Below are positions 1 through 8,365 of a stretch of 29,868 bases of DNA, piece after piece (position 1 is the stretch's first letter; each line of letters begins with the position of its first letter). The notes under the pieces were generated by a model. That model was given only the letters and a program-made list of their open reading frames with translations, did not search any database and was not told the origin of the DNA. Position numbers and translations under genes: made by a program. The DNA comes from Lobulomyces angularis (lineage: Eukaryota > Chytridiomycota > Chytridiomycetes > Lobulomycetales > Lobulomycetaceae): the NCBI GenBank assembly GCA_027604685.1, contig JADHYX010000222.1, forward strand, positions 1 through 29,868, in the 5' to 3' direction.

Positions 1-506
1 ACTATGAATATAAAATCGGTGGTAGAAAGTTATATAGCTGATGGTTGTAGACCAAAATATCTTTGTAAATAATTTAGGAAGTTTTTTTCAACATAGTTTT
101 CACTGTGTTTATATTTAAATATATGTTGGTGTTTGTAGTGTGTTTTTTTGAATATTAACGTTCAAAAAGATAATGCCCAAACACTATTCACTTCCTCATT
201 TTAGTGTATCTTGAAATTTCATTACAAAAGTTAAAATTTCATTAGCACAAAACAATCTGGTCGGTAAGTTGTGTTTTATGAGCATTAAGTGTGCAAGATG
301 AGGATATTTTATCAAATTTAACATTATGCGAACACTAAAATCATTGACAACGAAAGATTTAGTACATTATATTAATCTACAACAATTTGTTATTAGTTGT
401 TCGATTATTTGGAAATGAACCTTCCCAATTTTTTGGTGTCCAATTTAATTTGATATATTAAGCAATAAAAAAAATAAAACTTCAACTAAGTTAAATTAAA
501 TAAAAA
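1..506. other. gene-free 5' flank
   Basis: AT-rich sequence with no credible coding exon. The last 60 bases before the ATG at 507 are A-rich and probably serve as leader and promoter for the next gene. No recognisable RNA gene or repeat was seen. Confidence 0.5.
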
Positions 507-1028
507 ATGACAGTTGCTACTGAAGAAGTTCATCAACATAAACAGTTAAAAGATACAGGTGTCAAACCTACGTTGACCTCAAAAATTCAAAAAACGGCTC
601 ATGATGTATACCAATCAATACATGATACAATTATTCATCCTCCAACAGTGGAAACAGAACCAAATTTAAGTGTTGGGGAAAAGATTGATACCACCATTGA
701 TAGAAGTCAACAGAAAGCAAATACAATTTACCAGAAAGTACAAAGTACTGCTGCTGAAAAGTTGGATACTAGTTTTAAAACTCTTGATGATGGAATCAAC
801 ACAACTAAACACTTTATCGCAAATACCTCACAAAAAGCCAACGAGCGAATCCAGGCTGCAGTAAAAGTTGATGATAAACCATTAAAAGCCAAAGTTCAGG
901 AAAGTATTGAAACAACAAGAAATTATCTTTCTGGTGAAGGAGCGCTAACTGATTATGATCTACAAAAGAAAAGGGTGGAAACAATGATTGAAAAAGATGT
1001 TGACACCTTAAATGATATTTTGATGTAA
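507..1028 (+). CDS. hydrophilic helical protein, function unknown
   Basis: Intronless frame of 173 codons starting at an ATG in a good A-rich context (taaaaaATGac) and ending at TAA; an AATAAA lies about 90 bases downstream (1116). The product is rich in Lys, Thr, Gln and Asp, has no Cys, no membrane segment and no signal peptide. From about residue 20 to 150 it looks like a run of amphipathic helices (blocks such as VGEKIDTTIDRSQQKAN and TKHFIANTSQKANERIQAA). This composition resembles LEA-like, apolipoprotein-like or perilipin-like helical proteins that coat lipid or protect proteins, but no diagnostic motif is visible, so no function is assigned. That it is a real gene is supported by codon-like composition against a very AT-rich background and clean ends. 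Confidence 0.7.
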   Translation: MTVATEEVHQHKQLKDTGVKPTLTSKIQKTAHDVYQSIHDTIIHPPTVETEPNLSVGEKIDTTIDRSQQKANTIYQKVQSTAAEKLDTSFKTLDDGINTTKHFIANTSQKANERIQAAVKVDDKPLKAKVQESIETTRNYLSGEGALTDYDLQKKRVETMIEKDVDTLNDILM

Positions 1029-2771
1029 ATATTTAATTTGTTTTTTGCTAAAATATTTTTGTAAATCTTGTGTCAATAGTTTTTTTTTGTACTTGGATTG
1101 AAAAAAATGTGATTAAATAAAATGCGTTATTAAAAATAATATTGAATATATCTGTTAGAAGTAAGTTGGGATTACTATTACTTATGCAGATTCAGTAATC
1201 CCAACGCACAATTAGGTTATGTTGACACAATTAATGAGTTTTGATTATTGCTCTTCAAGGTTATCATTTTGTGAAATTGGTTTTATTAATGAGATGATTG
1301 TAAAAATTGAACTAAACGTCAATTGACACTGGAACTGGGAGTTTTAGTGCTCGCAGATGCTAAAAGAGTAATTGTTTTCCCCTTACCAAAAAAACTAAAC
1401 AAATTTTTTTTTTCGTTTTTCCTCTTTGTTAATTTTTTTTCTTTTTTCTCTTATAATTTTTTTTTTCTCTTGTATTTTTTTTATTATGTTCATCTTCACA
1501 AATTTTTATTTTGTAGTTTTTTGTGTAACCAGATGGTAATTAAATGCGAAGATGTCATACAGGGCAATACTGGATGCGATATTTGGAATGCTGTTGCATG
1601 GAGGATGAATACTGGCAACTAAAAAGAGTTGATATTCCATAACACAATGAAACTTTACAAACATCTAAAACAAAAGTTGAACGTGCGACTGATATTCCAT
1701 TCCATTTCACCTAAAAAGGTCAGCAGGCTAACTAACACTAAACAAAGAATAATAATTACAATAGAGCTCAAATCAACTATTACAATTTAAACTGCTCTAT
1801 TAGTCCCCTAAAAATCGCTTTGTTGCCCCTCTACCAAATAAAATAAAAAAAAAAAATTTCGCTCATTGATGCAAATAAAAAAAAAAAAGGGAAAAAGAAA
1901 AATAGAAAATTAAAATTGAAAATCAAATTGAGTAAGAGGTCTGGGAGGGCTCTGGAGGACGTCTTTGCTCCGTTGTTTCTTTTTTTTTTGGGTTAGGCCA
2001 TTGGTTCGAAAAGTTAATTTTAAAACAACAGCTTGATTTTTTTATACTTTTCTGTGCTGTTTTTATACTAATTTACATTATTTACAGGAGGGACACGGAA
2101 TATTGAAGTCACAACGACTTCATTTACTACTAAGAAAATTTTTAGGATATCATTTTAATCAACCAAGGAAATTTTTTATAAAAAAAGCTTCAATGTGGAG
2201 ATATTAACCATATGGTAAATATTTACTGATTAATGGATAACATATAAAATATAGAAATCCTTTGTTATAAACTTTTTATTTACATTTTTTTCTCCTCGTC
2301 ATTATGGTGTACTTTTTTTAAATTTGTATAAAATAAATAAATAAATTAATATAGAAAAGTTAGTTCTTTAGAAAAAGATATAATTATTAAAAACCAATGG
2401 AAATAAAGTACTTCTACTAGTATCAAGCGAAACTTCCAGAGATAATTCAAGAAATTAACTTAACACCGTAATTTTTAACTAAAAAGAATATTTCCCAAAT
2501 CAACTAAATTTAACAAATTCTTACAGTTTTAACATCTTGCATTTTTGTTAAATCTTCTTGAATCTACCTCTATAAATTTGGTTACAATGGAAATTGAATC
2601 ACTACACCACATTATTGAAAAAAAAACTGCCTACAAACTCCTCATGAAGCTGTACTGATATCACTTGTACAAAAAACAGTGATTTAGGTAGACGTTTTGG
2701 GAGCTTATTATAGTTACTTTCTTAATGAATGAGTCCTATGAAAATTGTTGGCAGAAGATTTGTAAGAAATT
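1029..2771. other. long intergenic region, low complexity
   Basis: About 1.7 kb without a convincing gene. It holds a 12-bp perfect hairpin (1165-1205), a long T-rich stretch (1395-1500), A-rich stretches (1840-1900), and a short repeated phrase TGATATTCCAT (near 1629 and 1689). A small palindrome TGAAGTC-N5-GACTTCA lies near 2104-2122. Scattered short open stretches read as low-complexity Phe/Leu and are not gene-like. Confidence 0.5.
1165..1205. repeat. perfect 12-bp inverted repeat (hairpin)
   Basis: GTTGGGATTACT at 1165-1176 is exactly complementary in inverted orientation to AGTAATCCCAAC at 1194-1205, with a 17-base loop. It lies about 140 bases downstream of the first gene. It could be a 3' RNA structure, a remnant of a small element, or chance. 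Confidence 0.7.
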
Positions 2772-3412
2772 GAAGTTTTAATTGATAGCAATGTCAAGGT
2801 AGTTTTTTTTGTGGACAGTATTATAGAAGACATGGAAAAGAATCCACATTAAAAAAAAAATTACAAAACTTCAATCAAATAAAGACAAACCACAGCAATC
2901 ACATTACAACAGGAGAAGAAATCCTTTGATCAATAAACTAGAAAAGCAATTGTTGACAAAAATATAAACATGTCAACAAACGCCGTATCAAAGAAACTTT
3001 TCCTTCACTTGCTCAAGGAAAACTGCTCAGTTGTCGTTGCTCAATTGGAAGCAGATGTTTTTATTGGACAAAAGGGCGATGGGATTGTTATTAGCAACGA
3101 CTCAGACTTACTGGTTTATGAAAAAACCACTCATTTGATTCGTCCCATGCAGGGACAGCTTTTTCTAATTAATAAACAAAAATTTATAGGTATACAATCA
3201 AATTATTAAATTTAATTTAATTTTTTAGAAACGCTGGAGGTGGATTTAGAAGGGTTCATTTGGTTGTGCAGTTTATGTGGAAACGATTACGCCAAGATTG
3301 TTCCGAATAAGGGATTTGCGAGTGTTTTGAAGACTGTGAAGCAGAGGAAAGGTATGAACTTCAAAAAAAAAAATGTTTTTAAGTTCTTTGAATTTTAGTT
3401 TTGTGGATGTAG
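2772..3412 (+). pseudogene. XPG/FEN1-type nuclease fragment, copy 1
   Basis: Reads as the internal part of an XPG-I/PIN-fold nuclease. From 2970 (ATG) to 3189 the frame encodes a block with EADVFIG and SNDSDLLVY. These match the two acidic clusters of the FEN1/XPG active site, and a GT-AG intron (3190-3228) leads in frame to LCGNDYAKIVPNKGF (3229-3351), the third Asp-bearing motif. Upstream, 2772-2850 still reads VLIDSNVKVVFFVDSIIEDM before stops, so the real start has decayed. After 3351 the next junction no longer keeps frame: it is one base short relative to the other copy and hits a stop. The N-terminal domain and the C-terminus are missing, so this is a broken gene although the middle is intact. 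From 2831 to 3412 it is nearly identical to 12870-13454. Confidence 0.7.
2831..3412 (+). repeat. dispersed direct repeat, copy 1 of 2
   Basis: This block of about 582 bp is repeated in the same orientation at 12870-13454, about 10 kb away. The two are nearly identical, differing by scattered substitutions and single-base indels. The similarity includes intron sequence and the non-coding leader, so it is a DNA-level duplication and not just protein conservation. Outside the block the two sites differ on both sides. Confidence 0.88.
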
Positions 3413-3416
3413 GATT

Positions 3417-3612
3417 AATATATAAAGAAGTAACTGGAGGATTAATGTAAGTAAGAGTAAAAGATTAATGTAAGTAAGAGTAAGTTGAAGGATCAATATA
3501 GGTAAAATGAGGTAAAAGGTTCAATGTAGGAAATGTAAGTAAGAGTAAGTGAAGGATCAATATAGGTAAAATGGAGGTAAAGGTTCAATGTAGGAAATGT
3601 AGGTAAAGTAGG
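3417..3612. repeat. degenerate tandem repeat next to nuclease copy 1
   Basis: A unit of about 62-65 bp beginning GAAGGATCAATATAGGTAAA and running through GGTTCAATGTAGGAAATGTA occurs about 3487-3550 and again 3551-3612. Shorter units (GATTAATGTAAGTAAGAGTAA) precede it at 3441-3486. The array starts right where similarity to the second nuclease copy ends. Confidence 0.75.
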
Positions 3613-3658
3613 CTTTCCAATTTGCCTGAATTTCTTAGTTAAATAATTCAGTAATGAA

Positions 3659-3732
3659 TTAAGTTAATGATTAAGTACAGGACCAAGTTAATGATTAAGT
3701 ATTGAATCAAGTTAATGAATTAGGCAATGAAT
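3659..3732. repeat. short tandem repeat, about 24-bp unit
   Basis: Three degenerate units start with AAGTTAATGA (AAGTTAATGATTAAGTA twice, then AAGTTAATGAATTAG). It is probably of minisatellite type. Confidence 0.6.
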
Positions 3733-4242
3733 TCAATTATTAATTTAGTACCCAGGTAACCAACTGCTTAAGTCATTTTAAAACTACAGCATTTTACCAT
3801 TTTTATTAGTAAAATACTATAATATTTATTAGTTAAATAATACTCTATGTAACTTCAAGTTAAAATCTTAAGAATAATTCAAATTAATTTCATCTTTACT
3901 TCTAAAAATGTTGAGTATTACCTAGTTTTAGAGCTATTATTCTGGAAATATTCTTCACTGCTGATATCCTAACCCCCATAATGTTAGTAAATTAGTTAAA
4001 ACCTACACACCCTACTATTAGTTTACTATAACCAATAACTTAATGTTTCACCTTCCCAAATGTCCTATTTTGTAAGTTCTAATACTAAATTATTTCTATA
4101 TATTAAAAATAAGTAAGTATTTCTTTTGTTTTTTTATTTACTACACTTCTTTTTTCAAAGTTTCAATAAATGTATTATAAAACAACTTTTTTTTTCTATA
4201 CTGTGATACATTCATATTAAAAAATAAAAAAAAATATATAAT
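3733..4242. other. intergenic, nothing recognised
   Basis: AT-rich sequence between the tandem repeats and the 3' end of the minus-strand surface-protein gene. No exon, RNA gene or element was recognised. Confidence 0.4.
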
Positions 4243-4921
4243 TTAATTTATAAATAAAGAAAAAACAATAATTACGGCAAGAGAAAATATACTTTTATTT
4301 AATGCTTTAGCACTTGACTTTGCATCCCCAGATGCTGCGGTACTAGTTGCAGTAGATGAAGCAGAACCACCTGTCGCACTAGAGCCAGCGGAAGCAGTAG
4401 CTGAAACACTGGTTGTTGAACCAGTAGGAACTGGATCGGTTAAACCAGTACCTATCAAAGCAGTAAAAGTTGGCTCATTGGAACCATTCTGAGAAGACGC
4501 ATCAATGCAAGCTTGTTTGTTAGCACAACAACTCTCTGGTGTCCAATGTTTGTTATCTTCAGAAACAAGGCAAGCAGCCTTTTGGGCATTAAATAATTTT
4601 GACCCTTTAATAAAATATTGATAAATTTGAGTTTAAAGTTAGAAAAATAAAATTTAATTTAGTAATGAAAAGAAGTGGACATGATTGAGGAAAAAAAAAA
4701 TAAAAATGAAATTTGAATAGTATTAAGAAATTTGTTGGTAAAAAACATTAATAAAACGAAACAAAGAAAAAAAATTTACACGCAGCGTTGCAAGGACCAG
4801 GAGTGCAAAATTTATTCACAGTAATTGAATTATATTCGTACTCTTCTTCTTTGAGTCCACAAGCAGCTAGAAAAGGAGGTGCAAGAGTTAGGGAGGTGGA
4901 AACGCATAGATCGTCAGACAT
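4243..4921 (-). CDS. Ser/Thr/Ala-rich surface protein with GPI-like tail
   Basis: Two-exon model: 4921-4780, then 4604-4243; the intron has donor GTAAAT and acceptor AAG, and the phases fit, giving about 167 aa. The N-terminal half is Cys-rich (TPGPCN, AACLVSEDNKHW, PESCCANKQACID), like small secreted fungal domains. The C-terminal half is a Ser/Thr/Ala/Gly-rich linker, and the last residues form a hydrophobic tail (SIFSLAVIIVFSLFIN) as expected of a GPI-anchor signal. The start is the weak point: the first residues (MSDDLCVSTSLTLAPPFLAA) make only a poor signal peptide and no upstream acceptor AG is visible, so a missed first exon remains possible. The intron (175 nt) is longer than most here. 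A role as a cell-wall or plasma-membrane surface protein is inferred from composition only. Confidence 0.6.
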
Positions 4922-5218
4922 GGTTTTTAAATTACAGTAGAGTTTAAGATTGGTTAATTTTTAATGCAAGTAAAGTTTTGAATGATCTCAAATTTAAGAT
5001 TGATTTATCTGATTTTGAATTTGAGATTGGTTTTAAATGATCTTGATTTTGAGGTTGGTTTTTTTAAGATTTTTAAGTTGCTTTTTCTACTCTTTTTATT
5101 CAAACACATTTCAATAAAAATGGCAAACTCCAAGCCTGAAAAGCGCACAGAATTATTTTTATAATAAAAAGTGAGGGGGCAGGCGCTTTTTTGGCGGGCG
5201 TGTAGTGTAGATTTCTTC
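4922..5218. other. intergenic, left flank of hAT relic
   Basis: AT-rich, with repeated GATT/TTTGA-type words, then an abrupt GC-rich patch (about 5173-5200) that belongs with the hAT subterminal motifs. Overlapping short frames on both strands lack coding character. Confidence 0.4.
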
Positions 5219-5459
5219 AGGCGCATTCGGCGCTTAAAAAAAAGAGACTATCTGGCAATTCTTTATATATTTGAATAAATTAAAAAGTAGCACGATGTAA
5301 ATTAGTTCTTTTACAATACAACCTTTATTTATTACTGTATCAAAAATTGCATAATACTTCTAAAAACCCTTGTTTAAAAACCTATTGAAAAAATTTATTA
5401 TCAAAATATTCAAACTTTAGTTAACAAAAAAAAATGCAAAAATAAAATTACAACAAGTA

Positions 5460-7872
5460 GCAAATGATGATGAATTCATTCCAGTTACCAACTTTCTTAA
5501 ATTCAAAAAAGAATGATATACTTTTCTTTGCAGTAAAACTATACAAGCTTCTACAAGAAGACGTTTAGCAAAGTGTACTTTTTGCAACGTTTTTTTTGAT
5601 GGTAAACCTGTGGAGATGCCCAAACATGTACAAATTTGTGCAAAAAGAACTAAATTAAGTACTACTGAGTATTTTAAATTCAAAGATGCCGTCACCACCT
5701 ACCTTAGGTGAAGCTGTTTCCTCAGAGCCTTCAATACCTTCACACTCGTTAAAAAGAAAACAGTTGAATTCTTCAGCTCCATTCCTCTGGTGTTTAAAAC
5801 CATTTTCCCAAGAGACCATAAGGAAGTATCACGAACTGCTTGCTAAAGCGTTTATAGAAGGTAGCAAATCGTTTAGATTGTTGGACAATCCTAATTTCCA
5901 GAAATCTCAAAAACTTCTTGCAAGTGGGAGGTCTATCACCTTACTTAATAGAAAGTCCATTGTTTCCAGGGTTATTCCAACAATACTGCAAGGATACATT
6001 TCTGAAAAAGAAGAATTTTTATCGAAAAATGAAAATTTTACTCTTTCTGTCGATGGTTGGAAAGATGTTAGCGGGAATATTTATGCTTGCCTCCTCTTAG
6101 TAAGTTATATATTTTTGTTTTTTTGGAAGTTGATACGAATTTTAATTTGTAGAAGGGAAACAATAAATTCAGGTACTATATTGAAAAAAATTTGGACTTA
6201 AACATTATGCGTCATACTGCATAAAAACATATACAATGCTATACTAAAAAAATGAAAGTTGAATGTATAAGTCTTCAAAAAATTAGTGGTAAAATTAAAC
6301 TATTTTGATAAGTCGGCAGTAAAGATTTTTTAGGTTTTGTGACTGATAATCCCAGTGTGATGATAAACGTGCGAAACAATGTGATTGAAGATTACCCCGT
6401 ATATATTCACTATGCTGTGTTCTGCATAACTTTAATACGATAGCAAAATGGTGTTTGAAGGATAATGATTGCAGAATACAGGAGATTATATCCAGTAATA
6501 TGGCATTAGTAAATTACTTTTCAGAATCCTCTTATTATGCTGAAGTATTGAAAAAATGGCGTGAAGAAAATAGAGTTAATCATGGACTGCAAAATATTCA
6601 GAATCCCGGTGGTACTCATTCTCAAAAGTGTTCAAAAGTGTTGAAGCCCATGAAGAAGGATTCAAGCACTGCAAGCTACTCAATGATGATGCCAACGTAA
6701 ATATACCCCCTCTACCTCCTAAAATTTTAGGTATTAATTTCGTTCCAACATATTTATATTGTTTTAATTTTTCTTCAGATATCTTAAAGGATAGGTACTT
6801 TTTTGCTGATATTCAGGTAGTATCCAAAATTTATAAACCTATAGTGGATGCTATTGGACGACGAATAAAGATAATTCCAACATTGGAGATATCTTGCCTC
6901 AATTCCTCATAATTGTTCAGCAAATTGATCTTGTAGCTGTACCCTTAACTTTGCAAAATTACAAAATTTCTGTTTTAAGTCGGATACAAAAGCACGCCAA
7001 AAAGTATCTACAACCTTTGTACCTGGTTGCCTTATTCCTCTGTACTAAATATCGAAGAATTGCTACTTCTATAAAATTTTCCGTTTTTGACATTTTTAAA
7101 TTTGCAATGTGTATTGCTTAGACATGGGAATTAAAGCAGGTTGAACTTGGACTCTTTCGACTCAGCTTGAATCGTACTTGAATCGTACAGCAAATTTGAA
7201 CAACCCTTTTCTGCTGATGGAAACCAAGATTATTTAACTTATTAAGAAGCTTTGCCATCAACTGACAATACCATGTACCTTAAAGAGTTTGCATTACACA
7301 TCTTTCATTTTGTGATCATTATAGAGGAGTGGAAAGTATATGTTCTACAATGGGTTATATTAAAAGCAAAACTAGAAATAGAATGGGCAGTAAGACACTG
7401 GAAGTGCTTGCTCATTTGTTTTTACTAGAAGGTGACGATACATCTGATGCTGAAGTTCCACCAAAAAAGAATGGAAAGAACTCAGAATTCTGAATTAGAT
7501 AATACTTCAGAATTGGAGATGTTGGAAGCTTTTGATAATTTGCTGTTGGAGGATGAGGTAATTTATTATGATGTAGTAGAAATAAACATGTATTTTTCTT
7601 TTTAAAAGTGCGAAGAATTTGAAGATGGGTTAAATGAAGGCACTAGGAATGATGAGGAGAACAGTGAAACAAAGGATTCTAGAGCTGTTATATTACAAGA
7701 CGCATTAAATGAAATCTTTGATTTTTCTTTTTTTGCAGCAAAAACAAAACAATTCAATATATATATTCAAGGTGAAAAAAAGAAATTTTCCATCGGGTGC
7801 TTTACAAATATAATAAATACAGAAATAAACAGCATTCTTTCAGATTTTCAGAACAGAAATGCTATTGACTAA
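5460..7872 (+). pseudogene. hAT transposase remnant (BED finger, RNase H-like core, dimerisation tail)
   Basis: Successive pieces in shifting frames follow the hAT order. First is a BED-type zinc finger (about 5550-5640: CTFCNVF, then KHVQICAK). Then comes a stretch from 5686 to 6100 with FTLSVDGWKDVSGNIYACL, the usual Asp-Gly-Trp motif. Next are GFVTDNPSVMINVRNNVI (about 6333-6390) and FNTIAKWCLKDND...NYFSES (6430-6570), then VSKIYKPIVDAIGRR (about 6820). The hAT C-terminal dimerisation tail is STMGYIKSKTRNRMGSKTLE (about 7340-7400). An open acidic segment (7609-7872) ends in TAA. At least one +1 frameshift separates the BED finger from the core (near 5700), and further frame changes and stops follow. 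Some breaks may be introns, but no simple set of GT-AG introns restores it, so it is called dead. Confidence 0.75.
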
Positions 7873-7904
7873 TAAGATATACTGTTGTAGATAGAATTTT
7901 TTCA

Positions 7905-7972
7905 TATAATTTATAAACAGCATAGATAAAATTATTCGTATAATTTATAAACAGTATAGATAAAATTATTCA
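7905..7972. repeat. two tandem 34-bp units
   Basis: The unit TATAATTTATAAACAGCATA...ATTATTCG at 7905-7938 is repeated at 7939-7972 with two mismatches. It lies just 3' of the transposase remnant and inside the putative element. Confidence 0.75.
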
Positions 7973-8365
7973 TATATTTTAATCAACACTTCATTAGATC
8001 ATATCACAAACAATATAGAAAGCATTTTGTGTATTGGATAAGTAACCTTCAGTGTTACCCTAAAATCACCACACCACAAAAAGCCACTACTCCTGAATGG
8101 CGCCAAACGCGCCTATGCCAAAATTTTTCTATATGGTCGCGGAGTAGGAGTCAATTATATGAAAGGGCGCCAAACTGCCAAAGTGCATTGTTTTAATTAT
8201 ATTTTTATAATTTAAATTGATGTCATGTAACTAAAAAAAAAAAAAAATAATAATAACAATAATAAAAACTTAATACAATCAAGAATACTTAATTTAAATA
8301 AAAAAAAAAAGGTTTCAGTTTTATGATAAATTTCGAGGTTTCTCTCCTATAAGAATTTTTTTATT

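Larger units (their letters stand above)
5219..8113 (+). mobile_element. decayed hAT-family DNA transposon
   Basis: The element is defined by broken hAT transposase coding sequence (about 5460-7872) bracketed by GC-rich inverted motifs. GGCGCATTCGGCGC (5220-5233) and the complement of 8099-8113 (GGCGCGTTTGGCGCC) agree at 12 of 14 positions. GC-rich words of this kind recur just outside (5180-5200 and 8165-8178), and they stand out sharply from the AT-rich surroundings. The true terminal repeats and an 8-bp target duplication were not identified, so the limits are approximate. The element lies between the surface-protein gene and YME1 and disrupts neither. Confidence 0.55.

Noticed and set aside
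1323..1622. Open frame of 99 codons
   Set aside because: Mostly Phe/Leu/Ser from T-runs, no credible start, no motif; low-complexity artefact.
1998..2016. TTGGTTCGAAA resembling a tRNA B box
   Set aside because: No matching A box, acceptor stem or T-arm pairing around it.
3417..3732. Repeats considered as a CRISPR-like array
   Set aside because: Units are degenerate and directly adjoining with no unique spacers, and the context is eukaryotic; ordinary tandem repeats.
8050..8060. CAGTGTTACCC as an hAT terminal repeat
   Set aside because: No inverted partner was found at the left side, and its orientation would place it as a left rather than right end.
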